In this document: piece after piece, positions 1 to 12,700 of the stretch | How the letters are laid out: every line of letters begins with the position of its first letter | Position numbering within the stretch: the stretch's first letter is position 1 | Assembly (NCBI GenBank): GCA_936432065.2 | Contig: OW386285.2 | Coordinates: 37,255,920 to 37,319,919, forward strand | From: Rutpela maculata | Lineage: Eukaryota; Arthropoda; Insecta; Coleoptera; Cerambycidae | Length of the DNA stretch: 64,000 nt | Direction: 5' to 3' | Translations under genes and position numbers: made by a program | Notes under the pieces: model-generated | The model's database searches: none | What the model was told of the DNA's origin: nothing | The model's input: only the letters and a program-made list of their open reading frames with translations

Positions 1-330
1 GGTATGCCGTCTGGGCCAGTGGTCATTTTATTTTTTATTTTTTTTTTTAGTGCTTTTTTCACATCATCCTCCTTAAATTCTAATACATGTATTAGCGAGT
101 TATTATTAAAGCTATGTCCTTTATCTATATCTCCCATGCAATCAGTAGGTGAAAAAGAATTTTGAAAAAGGTCCGCAAATATAATGGTAATGAATTATCT
201 GAACCTTTCCAAATATTGGAAAGGTTCAGATAATTCATTACCATTATATTACATGACATTTGATATGTTACCTGTTCCCTTTTTGTTCGTTAATAACGCC
301 CAAAATTTTATTGGATTGCCTCTAATATTG
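1..330 (-). pseudogene. non-LTR retrotransposon reverse transcriptase fragment
   Basis: On the minus strand the first 180 bases read as the region just before the core of a non-LTR reverse transcriptase, with the motif TGPDGIP at the window edge and FADLFQNSF further upstream. Bases 250-325 continue the same element (GNPIKFWALL). A perfect palindrome at 178-250 and a stop codon interrupt the frame, so this is a dead copy. It continues beyond the left window edge and lies in an intron of the Ig-domain gene on the plus strand. The clade (Jockey, CR1 or similar) cannot be decided from so little sequence. Confidence 0.7.
178..250. repeat. perfect 35-bp palindrome with 3-nt spacer
   Basis: Bases 178-212 and 216-250 are exact reverse complements around a 3-nt spacer. 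The hairpin lies inside a retrotransposon coding fragment. It looks like a local inverted duplication rather than a transposon end. Confidence 0.9.
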
Positions 331-367
331 TGTAACACCTAACTAATTTTATTCGTTTTTGTTTCAG

Positions 368-715
368 CTGCTCCCACGTCTGGTCCATATATGGACTTGA
401 TTGCAGAAGAAGTAGTTTGCAACGCAAGCGGAATGTTCCCAGAACCCAAAATGAATATGTACATATCTGGAGAGTACGCTGTATTTTAAATTATGTAAAA
501 ATAATTTACTGACAGTTTTCTTTTTAGCAATGATACCAGAACAGAAATATATGAAGTTAGTGTCATAAATAAGGACGACAATGGATCGTTCAATGTTACC
601 ACAACGTATGACGTGAATGGTTTGGATAATGTTACTAATCCTACCAATTTTGTGTGCGAATTGTCGATACCAGGCACAGATTTCTACCAAAAAATTTCCC
701 TGTTGTATTATCGAG
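368..715 (+). CDS. exons encoding the Ig domain (368-473 and 528-715)
   Basis: Acceptor TTTCAG precedes 368. Donor GTACGC follows 473, acceptor TTTTTAG precedes 528, and donor GTAATT follows 715. A 54-nt intron separates the exons. The frame runs on without a stop through both (phase 2, then phase 1 at the exit). Opposite-strand open frames here are shadows. Confidence 0.75.
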
Positions 716-3700
716 GTAATTGATTTGTTACAGCTTTAGGTTTTCAGATATCTAGATATGGTGAAATCAAATTAAACAGCGAAATAAGTGAATAATGAAT
801 TATCTGGCTGCAGCTATTTTATTGTTTTAATTACCAAGTGCTACGAAAAGTTTTGGATTACATTATTCTATTGCTTCTTGTAAAATTTAAACAAAGTATA
901 TTTCAACACTGAAAGAACAGTGTTAAGAAAGTGCCGTCTTTTTCCCCCAGAGACCAACCTAAAAAAAAGAACATTAAATTCTATAGACTTTGAGCCACTG
1001 AACTCGGTTGTCCTATTTAAAAATGTTAAAAACTTCGGGAACAATATGAAATTCAAGTTTAAATTGCTAGTTTTCTGATTTAAATGACCTCAAAGACGTA
1101 TCGCCAAATTGTTTGCATTTTTTTAATGCCTAATGGTGATTTGACAGATAGTTGACAGTTGCCAAATGTCAGGATCGTCAGACATCAGATTTACACACAA
1201 GATTTAGTGGAGTTGCTAAGCATAACAATCGTTCACTTTGTGATACTAACATGAAATTTTGCACAGAAGTAAAGTTTTTCTTGGCGAACAAAATGTGATA
1301 TAGTGCCAAGCGGTAAATTTTTTTTTTCGGCGGTCATCTTGAAGAAAATAAGTTATCTTGAAAACCGTGTACTTATGACAAAAAAAAACTCATAAGTAAA
1401 ATTGAAGAACACAAAATTCACTACAAAATAACATTTACACTTTTTTGTCATAGACCAAACGGTTTTCTTACAATTAGGCCAAATGATCAGAGGTACGATT
1501 GTCAAGCATTATTGTTCTAAGTAATATCATACATAAGAATAATACATTAGTAACAAGAATAATAATATTAATAATAATAATAATCATCCACATCCTGATT
1601 CTTGGGGTGAAGTTTACCACCCTCTTTGGACCACATCTACAGAAGCTACTTCAGCTTGTCAGGAGTTGGTTGCTTGTAAATGTCGAATTATATGTAGTAA
1701 AAAATATGCAGAGTTAAAATGTAGTTTATGTGATGGAGACTGCTGTGAAGCCGACAGTGATTGAAAATTTTAACTTTCAGGCATTCGTTTCTTTGCTATT
1801 TTATAAAAAATCACTAGAGTAGAAATATTTAGTTAAAATAAAGCTTACAAAAAAAATGTATTTAGGTACTTTTTATTAAAAATAGAATTATATTACAGCT
1901 ATGCTTAAATATATAATTTCCCCGCCACTGAGAAGATTAATGGAGTCACAAAAAAACTCATTACACGATTTTTGTAGAAAATTTAGTTTATTTTAATTTG
2001 TGATCTGTAATCAAAAATATTGATACAATTCGCCGTTTTCGAGATAATGTCGAAGTACTGATTTTTCTGACTGTTTTGAGATTATAACGACCGACCAATT
2101 TTTTTTCTGAGTGGCGCTATATCCCATTTTGTTCGTCTCAAAAAACTGTCTATGCTCACCCAATTTGAGGTTAGTATCACAATCTGAACGATTCTTAAGA
2201 AAATTCGAATTAAACAACTCCACTAATTGCTTCCATTTTTTTAATACTTAATGATGATTTGACAGCCAGTTGACAGCTGCCAAGTGTCAAAATCGTCAAT
2301 TTGATTTAAATTTGATTTCACTGATCTCAAAAACCAAAAGACGGATATTAGATTTTTATAAATAGATATACTTTAAAAAAATATCTGACTCAAAAAATTC
2401 GTGTTTTTTTTTTTTTGAAAAACTAGTAGTTTAAACTTGAATCTCATAATGTTCCCGAAGTTTTTAACATGTTTAAATAGGATAACCGAGTTCAGTGGCT
2501 CAAGATCTATAGAATTTAATGGTTTTTTTTTTTAGGTTGGTCTCTGGGGGCAAGAAACGGCACTTTTTTAACATTGTTCTTTTCTGCTATTTTCCTCATT
2601 ATCTCTCGCATCGCAAAAACATAAATACCAAATTGTTCGCCATGAGATTTTGAATAAAACAAAACCCATAAAAGAACCTTCAAATAATTCGCAAAAAAAT
2701 AAAAACCACTAAAAATTGCGAGTAATAAAAAAAATTGAAAATGTGCGTTATGTTCTCAAAGCCGCTTTATTCTATGTTATCTTAAAAATTGTAGTTTTGA
2801 ATTATATTCAAATAGCAGAGACAAAAATATAAGTATTGGAGAACAACCAGTGCAAGAAATATCAATTTGTTTATAAGTGACCTAAACGCATAAATTCATT
2901 ATTTTTTTAGAAAAATGTTTTTTTTTTTAATTACCTTTCATAATTCTTTTACCGTTTTTGGTTTGATAAATATTTGATTTTTTTTATATCCATAATCTTG
3001 AAAATTCTAAGCAAATATCAAAAAGACGGTTTAAATGAAGACACAAATTATTCTCTTAATACCATTGTAAAATACATATAAAAACCTACATTTTGAAAAA
3101 AGAAATGTCCTACTAGTCGAAGAACTGAACAATAAGCGAGCGATTAACATTTCGAAATCTTTTTTATTTTGCGCTAAAATTGGTTTTACTAGCTTAAAAA
3201 TCAACAAATCATCAAAAAGTTTTTCATAGGCATAGTCTTATTCAAAATTTTATTGCTAACAATTTGGTATTTTCATTTTTGCGATGCAGTTATTAGGACC
3301 GGAGATAATATAAAGAAAACATCAGAAAATTTCAATGTTAAAACAAGATTTGTTTAAATTTTACAAGAAGCAATGGACCGATTTAATTCAAAACTTCTCA
3401 TAGCACTTATATCCACAAAAAAAAAACAATAAAATTGCTGTAGCCAGAGAATTCGTTATTCACCTATTTTGATGCTTAATTTGACTCCACTCCACTTCCA
3501 CTCACTTTTATAATTATGAACATTTAATCTAGACGATTTTGTACATGAAGAAATAGGTATATTCGCTGACTTGAGTAGGTATAGTGGCAAAATTTTTCAG
3601 CTATCATAAGTTTCCGGGCGATGTTCTCACATCTGTTTATATTCAACCATTAATGGGTCCAGAAATATCTAAGTACCTACTTCGAAATCTCTAAGCTAGA

Positions 3701-6700
3701 CGCTAAGTCTTAATTTGATTAATTTCTAAATGCTAAGAAAATAAAATAATTATAATTAAAGTGAAATATTAGGTATTTTTCATGAGTAAGGTCACTGAAA
3801 AAAATATATTCGGAATATTACTGAATGAGGGTTTATTGGCTGGCTTTATTGATATATTGTACGATCATTAATACAACGTACACGTTTATTAACACTATGT
3901 AAAAGTACATTATATTAAAAAACTGATTCATTAATATTCCTAACATATTTTTTTCAGTGATGTAACCTTTCTGAAAAAGGTTACCTTTCACTTTTAATTT
4001 AAAAAATGAGGAATCTTTCTTTCGAAAATCAGTTAAATAGGACCAAATTGTAATTTTATATGCAAGGCAGCACTACTGACTATATAACATCATAAGTTAC
4101 AAGTTTAAATGGTGGAAATGTGAAAATACATACAGCCCAATGGGCACACGTATGTTTAAAAAACGTTAAAAAGAATTTAAAACCACACGTTGTTATAGGG
4201 TTTTTAGAAACGATTTGATTCAACGAAAAAATATCGTGCGAAGAAACGTTATTATTGACCAAATATAAACGTCTTTGAAACATCATAGATAACGATTAAA
4301 TAACATTAAGAAAACGAAGAGTATAAACGTTTTATTAACCTATTAAACAGATAGCATAAAAACTTTTTTCTTCAAACGTTAGAAAAACATGACTCATTTC
4401 ATGACATTAAAGTCTGGCTTTTTAGACGGCTCTGCGTTGCCATTAGGTAAAAGTACTTTTCGTACTACTAGCTTTGCAAGTGTCATTTATTTTTTGACCT
4501 CTGTCAGTATTATGAAAGTCCCACTTGCAGTCCTTGACAAAACAAAATTTACTGGTATGCCCTAGGGTAGAAAACTAACTTTTTTGACTTGGGGCAGGAA
4601 AGTAATGTAATAAAAAAGTTAAACAATAATGAAATTCCGACACCAGCGAAGCACACGCATTTTTGGCTGCCTCCTGAATGTCGATACTTTTTATCATATT
4701 TTTATTTCAAAAACTCTCGTAAATAACTTGTTAGAAATTGTTATGAAGTTGTGAATTTGACAACTTACTGACAGTAACCATAGCAACTAGAAAGTGTTCA
4801 TAGCAAGAACACTCCAATTAAGGTCTAAGCCAACTAATAAATGATTTAGACAAATCTTGAAATAGGTATTTATAAATTTGAATGAGTTTTCCTAAAAATT
4901 GTAATATTCGAGAGTTTTTATCTTAATTTTTTTATATAGCTAATCGCCACTTGTTGCGACTCGTCTGTAATTGCCGGACTCACTTCGTTCGTCATATATA
5001 TCAGTAAAAGAAACGTTCTGATCAAAACGTTTTATTTCAGTAATCCATTCCACTTAGCCAGTACGAGCCTGTTTGCACAGAATAATCAGCATATTGCTAC
5101 GTTGCGAAATTTACTGATTGACATAGGTGGTGCTTATGTCGTCTTTCGAAAGCCAGATTCCTCTAGTGCTTGTAACCAAATTAATGTCTAACATTACCCT
5201 AATCGAAAACTAATTTTAAACAGATGATAATACCTCTTCGACCGAAGACTATTCGAATTTTAACGACTACTATTCTACTGAGGAAAGTTTCGGCCCTACC
5301 AAAGGTACTCGAACAAGAATTTGTTTATATATGTAGTTTTTATTAACAAAATTGATGTGAAAATGGGATATCCATGGTTTTGTTAACGCTTAATACAAGT
5401 CAGCAAGATGATAATTTTCGTCATAACATCGGTTTATTTTATACCTCATGTCCTGTATAAATCGTTCGTTTTTTTCCACTGTATTGATTCAAAGTTAATT
5501 GTGACGTTTATGTGTCTATATTAATGGATAAGTGCTTGACTGTTCTTTTTTAATAGTATTAATTGACACTTGCATCTTATTTTATATTTCCTTCCCTGTT
5601 AGCATTTGGGAGTCCACTGCACAAAAAACAAATAGTCCAGTCAACGGAGCGCTAAAATGACCAAAATATCTAATTTGAATGAATTTTGATGAAACCTTGC
5701 GCAATGTGTTTGTAATGAACGTTAATAAAAAAGTTGAAAAAAAGATTAGAGTAGGAAATGATCGGAGGGGGTATAAAACACCCCTTTCATCATGGATTCC
5801 CTAACTCGTAGAATTAGGTCAAAAATGAAAAAAAAAAAAAATAGTAAATATACCTTTTTTGGCCCAAAATGAGATGTTTTTACTCTTGTGAATTTTTTCG
5901 AAAAATACATATTTTTCGAAATATGGCCACTCGAAAATTCAATACGCATTTTTCGAAAAAATTCACAAAAGTAAAAACATCTTATTTTAGGCCAAAAAAG
6001 GTATTTAAGTTTTTTTTTTCATTTTACGGAATCCGTGATAAAAGGGTGTTTTCTACCCCTTCCGATCATTTCCTACTCTAATCTTTTTTCCAACTTTTTT
6101 TTTAACGTCATTACAACAAACACAAGGTTTCATCAAAATCCATTAATTAGCACTAAAATGACTGAACTAAAATAAACATATACAGTCCACACACAAGATT
6201 GAAACAATTTGGCTCCGTTGTATAAAATTCTTGCATGAGTGTTTTATAAGACTTTAAAACTGATGGAAGCTGAATGATATTCCTTAAAAACTGGAGAAGT
6301 ACTGATCACATCTGGCAATTTTTAAAGCATTCTATAGCATGCTCAAATTCGAGACTTCGTTGTGACCTATTTCAAATTTTGAAATTTTTTTATTGCGACA
6401 TCACAAAGTTTTAGTGCATGATTTTAAAACTTGTGTATTTGCCAATAATTTTTGAAAAATACATTCACTTTGTTATAATTAAATCAACTATTATACCGGG
6501 TTAAGCCCAAATATCGCAGCTGCATTTCGGTTGTATTTTGATATATGTATAGGCGGGTACCTTATATCAATTTGTTAAGCTCAGATGTCAAACATGATTA
6601 GTAATGAAATTAGTCATATTTAGAGCAGTGGCACGTAGTGGGTTCATCGATTGTAGTTATGTCTGAAAGTGTATAGCCGGAAAAGTTAGGGAAATGTGCC

Positions 6701-9700
6701 CTCGCACTTAGTTAAAATGGCTTCCATATGATGCAGTTTATAGAGTATATTAACGGTAAAATTTTTAACCTACCTATGAAGGTGAAAAAAAAATAATATG
6801 TCTTTAATTATTATATTTTTTTTCGATTTCTATGCAACCGATCGATTTGAAATTTGGCACGAGTATTGCTTGCGTGGAGATAACTTACTCCAAAAAATAA
6901 CCATTTTATGACCATTTTAACCATCGGAAAGAAAATATAAATTTTGTTTAGAGGACAAAAAGGTGGCTAACCTTCGTGGTAAAATCACCATTCTATGATA
7001 TATTATGTCTTGACACTTCGTGATTATCATACTAAATTGTCAGATTTTTTGCTGTGGTGGAACAATATGGAAAAAATTGAACAAATTGACCATCCTCAGA
7101 ATGGTATCATTGGTATATTATTAAGGTTGTAATTAATAACCATAACTAATAAGATAGACTGATAAACTGCGGTGTTCTGTAGAGCCTTTTAGAGTTGTTA
7201 TGTTATTGGGAATTTAATAGAATGCATAAATCCGATCTAGGAATCGAGCTACAATTGGCATGTGGTTCCAGATGTTATGAAAACAAAGGCATATTAGGAA
7301 TCAATTTCACAAGTCGAAACCGCGGTACTATGAAAGTACATCAACTCCACATTCCCCCACCAAAATTTCAGACGAAAACTACGGGACGTTCTTTGGCGGG
7401 TCTTTTTATAAAATTTTCAAAAAATGTTTGTAGTTACGGATAAAACTTTGGGTACTTGTTCTATTCAAGGTCAATAATGTCGAAAAAATATTTCAGACGT
7501 TTTCCATGAGCCGATTTTGAAATATAAGAGTTGAAAGTTGCAAAATTTTGGAAAAAAAAATTGTTTTTCAAATGTTGGTAAAGTGGGGTTGAAATTGATG
7601 AAAACGTCTGAATAGCTCATTATAAGTTCTTGAGGGGTTCAAAAATGATATATTTCGCTTTCAGACGTTTTCATTGATTTGGCATAAATAAAGCATTTCT
7701 ATCAGTTTCGAAACATTTTTAAACGCGTAATAGAGTCAAAAACTAATGACCACTTTAGGGGTTGCAAACATGAGGTGAATTTTAACTCCCAAAACACTCG
7801 AATAACTATTAATTGCTGCCAATATATTTTCTTGGATACTTATTTCTCAGTGTTTAAAGTTGAAATGAATCCATTAAAATGATTTTAAATCTGTTATCAC
7901 GTTTTTCAATTTTATGATTTTTTGGATTTTTTCGATTATTGAACTTCCCTACAACTTCCGCTGCCATAAAAACGTTTTGCATGTGTACTGTGTATAGCAC
8001 AACTCTATTAATTTTCGTTTTTTCCTGGTGCAAGAAAGTTGTCAGATATGAAATAGTATATTACATACCGAGGTGGAAAGTGTTTCATTATCGTCGAGAG
8101 ATAAAATAGCATCTCGAGACAGCAATGAAATTTTCCACCAAGGTTTGTATACTATTTTATTCACAATCATCTCCCTTAAAGAACAAAAAGCCAAAAAAAT
8201 CGTTTACTAAATTTTTAAATGGCATTTTATGTTTTTTTTTTTCGGGTTGGCAAATGCTCACTTTCCAACCCGAAAACTGGTAAGAAAGTGGTTATTTTCC
8301 AACCTGAAATGTCACTTTCCAACCTAAAATGTCACCTTTCAGTTCATTTGTCGAATGAAATAGAAATGTCACATTTTCTAACTTTTGACATGTAAGACAA
8401 TTTGATTATTTCTCTATGGTTGTGAATAAAAATATATTTTAAAAATTGGCCGTACGCCATTTTGCTTCCGATTCAGGGGCCCAGACTAGACCCATTTTGT
8501 TGGTCTTAAATAGGACTACAAGTATATCATAGTGTAAGAAAGTTATCGGAGATGACCGAAAAAATGCATCAGCTCTTGATATGTTATCATAAATAGCTAT
8601 CATGTAACAATAAAATTCAGGATAATATAACCTTATGTGCGAGATATTTCGTGAGGGTCAATAAAATAATTAAAAACCAACATTGTTTTTTGGCGCAGAA
8701 TTTGTTTCTAATAATATGTATTTAATATTTTGTAGAGTGGCTTAATACCACAAAAACACGTAAGTAATTATTTTTACCCCGATTTCATGACACACCATTT
8801 TATTTCCATAGATGAGTACATCCTTGCCTATACTGTATCTGGCAATCATGTCTATACAAACATGAAAGCAAGAAACACAGTAGAATAGTTATTTATTTAA
8901 TTCACTCGTTATATCCCCCCACCCCTCAAGTATTTTAGTGAGTTATTAGCAAAGTCGATGATTGCTTAAAGAATAAGTAAATTTGACACTGTTTGAGAAT
9001 TGTGAATTTCTCCAATAGAGTAGACTAATTAGTATAGATTGCTTTAATGATTATTGAATGATCTCTCCTTGTTTGGAGGTTCATATTTGAAAATAGCGAT
9101 TTAAAAAATGCTTATCAATTGTTCATTACTAGAAGTGGCCATCCTAGAGGATTAGTTGAGTTTGATAACTTATAAGTTTTAAGCGAATCTGTGAATCTTG
9201 ATTTTTTTTTCAGCAATGAAGTAAATGTTCTTTATTGTGTTCATGTCCGATCATTGCTATTTATTATAGAGGGTGGTTGCTAGTAGTAGCTACATTTTTA
9301 CTTGGCAACTAGGCTACTTTGGCCCTTTATCTAGATATCTATTGTTTAGCTGCAAATACCCTAACCAATCAAATAGGAACAAAGGACCTCGCACTAATCT
9401 TATGGAAAAGTGGTCCCGGTCAAAGCTGAATTACTTCCACATCCAGTGGAAGTATAGTAACGACAAAAAAATTTTTAAAAATTTTTATTGTCCAAATAGG
9501 CTTAGAATGTCATGAAACGTCGAGATTTCAAGTTTGAGCGAAAAAAAAAATTCTGTCTGTCGGTCTGTAACTTTTTTTTGTGCGCACGTTTACTCTGGAA
9601 CCGTTTGAGATATTGACTTGAAATTCGGTACACATATGTACTTTAACGAGATCTAGAACTAGATTATATTTTCATCTTGTTCCGTCGAAGGGTTGGGGGG

Positions 9701-12700
9701 TAAATTGGGGTAAATTTGGAGTAAATAGGTAAATCAAGCAGGTAAGAGTTCATAAAATTGATATTTAGTATAGACAAGAGAAGCTAAGTTCTCAAAAAAA
9801 AATTTGGCATTAGCTACTCCCATTACCACCCCCACCCCATTATTAAAGGGGATGAAAAAAAAATATGATTTAGTGTGTGTACAAGAACCAGAAATCTCAA
9901 AATATTTTTTTACTTTATCCACCCCCCACTCCCACCCCCTGTCACCACCCCCACCCCACTACCGATGTGGGGTATCGTTTTATAGGTTTTTGGGGTAGAG
10001 GATTTCAAATATTATATTATTAAAGTTCCATAAACAATTATTTCCAGATACAAAATTTTTTCGTTGTGTGACTTGGATAGAAAATCCGGATGTGGAAGTA
10101 GTGATTCCTTGGGCAGCGGTTTTTTATTATGTTGTAGATTTCAACTTTCTGATCAAAATCTCTCATGGACCCAACTCGATCCTATGTCTACTTTCGATAC
10201 AGCTCAAGAAATATACAGGAATGACCTCTTGTACAATTGAAAAATTTTCGAATTCATGATTTTTTTTCATACATTTTAAGTATATTGTAATACGTTCTAA
10301 TTATAATAGTTTGCACTAAAGAGATTTGTTGTTTTAATAAAAATAGCGTAGAAAAATGTTAAAATATGAAAAATGTTGGCGAAGGCGCAGGGAATTCTAT
10401 GTAAAATAACAAGTGAAATATTCTGTCAAATTGGCTAAAACATTTTTTACATAAAGTATGAGTCTTCCTGATCAAAGAACTTTAATTGAAAACTTTCGGA
10501 AATTACTACTTTGACCTCTGATGCCCCAACAATAAATTAAAGTTCGAGAAGATACAGAATTTTACAAGAGAGATTTTGATCAGAAAGTCGAACATATTAA
10601 AAATTCAGCCAATTTAACCGGGACCACCATGATGCTTCATTTAAGTTTTTTGCTTATATCTCATCTAGGGTGGTCCTTAGCTATAAATACTTGACGATAT
10701 TTTTTTCTTACAATTTTTTCGGCCTCAGCCCCAATTATTTAAAAATTGAAGTATACAAAATTTTAACTCGATCGGATAACGCTAACCCGTACTCCAAGGC
10801 AATTAAAATTCAGCATCAGACGTAATTATCATTTATTTTCAATAGAATCTCGTGAACTGTTGATTACATCGAAATGTTATACATTCATAATTAGGAAGTT
10901 TCCTATTTTAGAAATATCATGTACATTCAACCTCATTTAGTAGTCTTTCAGATAACTAGTCAAAAAAAAAAAAATTATCTCAATATCTGAAAAACTTACG
11001 AACTTATTCAATTTCTTATTTGAATACTTCGCCTCGGCTGAAGTCCACCGTGACGTCACAATACATAACGTGCTGACTTGACATGCCGGCGGCCCGCCGT
11101 ATGTTCCCTTTATTTAGTGTATGTGCTCGATTTTCTGAAATGTCACAAAATGTCACTTTTGATTCGTTCGTGCCGAGCCGAATTTTCGAATTTCGCCGTG
11201 CAATTTACGATCAGGTTTATCTGGAAGACTTCCTCTTTACGTCGCGACATCATACGGCCGTCCCAATAGTGTTTTTCGAAAAATATGAACCTGCCAAAAT
11301 TGCATGTTTTAGCAGTTTTTTCGGCTCTCAAATGCAAGCTGGCTATAAACTGCCGCTGCCTGCCAGCGAGTATAAAGGTGCCCGCGCCAGCTCGCTGTTG
11401 GCGGAATCATGTATTGTAACATAATCGAGCCTCAGCCCAGATGATCGCAGCATTTTAAACTTGGAAGGACCATAACTTTTTTATTTATAGAGATAATTTA
11501 AAAAAAAAATTACAGATTTTTTTAGATTTTTACGACTATTTATTACGAGAAAATGAGAAAAATGGAAACTTCCTAATTTGTAAGAAAATTTATAAAATTA
11601 TATATTTTTTATAAAACGTCATTTCTTTGCATTTTTCTCACATTTAATAGATGAATAGGAATAATGAAGCTTTGGTTGGCATAAACAAGCACCAGAACAT
11701 TCATGTTCTCCTTGAAATGCCAGGATACACGTTTTGTGTCCCATGAATTAATCGAATTAGCTTTCCTTTATTGTAAGGGATGTGCTGCTAGCAACACGAT
11801 ACTGTCGCGATTGTTTGCTAGGCGTACGATCTCAACAAACTCTTTTTTATTGGTAGTATTTTGACAACAACGATTCCCTACGATATTGCCACCAGCTGAG
11901 GCTAAAACTCAGTAGAGATAACAGCGACTAACCACGTTGTTTCACTCAATCGCGGTCTAGGCCATTGCTACAGTTTCGTTAACTCGCTAAAAACTGCACT
12001 AAATAAGTATCCATGCTCTGGTCAGGAGCCGTCGCACCAGGAAACCCGTAGTCTCAATGCTGACACGTAAGCACTGAACCACTGAGTCAGTTAAGTTTTT
12101 TTCACCATTTTTTGCCATCTGATTTTCCATGAACCATTACCCGTTTTATGTTTTCCTTTTCGGTTGATGTTGCCAAAAACATCATAGGATGGAAAGTTCT
12201 CGTCAGTAGAGAGATATAGCGGACCTCGGTTTCAATTGTTTACAATTACGGTCACATATTACTGAATTCACCGGTCGCAAATCTTCACGACACTGCTAAA
12301 ATCTTTCTATTTACAGATATTACTATCAAATTATCGGCAGTAAATTGCCATTTAGCAGACAAGTTTTAAGTGAGTTTATTTCAATTTCAGAGAAGTTAAA
12401 ATGACAATTTGTAAAAGCGTGTTGCATATTATTTGCGAATATTATATATTTTGGCAAAAAGTCTGCATATTAACGTGTAATAAACAACATTGTCCAGAGG
12501 TAGAACCTTATATTCGATATAGAGATGTCTATAAAAAGCATTTGAAAGTACAGCTAAAAAAGAAGAGAACTTCTGAGGAAAATTAGATAAGCTCTCATTT
12601 TTTGGTCACATTTCAACCGAAGAGTGGACAATATAAAACAGTTGATATTTCAGGAAAACTAGATAGCAAAAAGCGAAGAGGCCGATCTGCTGAACGTTGT

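Noticed and set aside
11083..11424. 113-aa protein gene in the GC-richer block
   Set aside because: No recognisable domain, no promoter or splice context, and overlapping frames on both strands of similar length.
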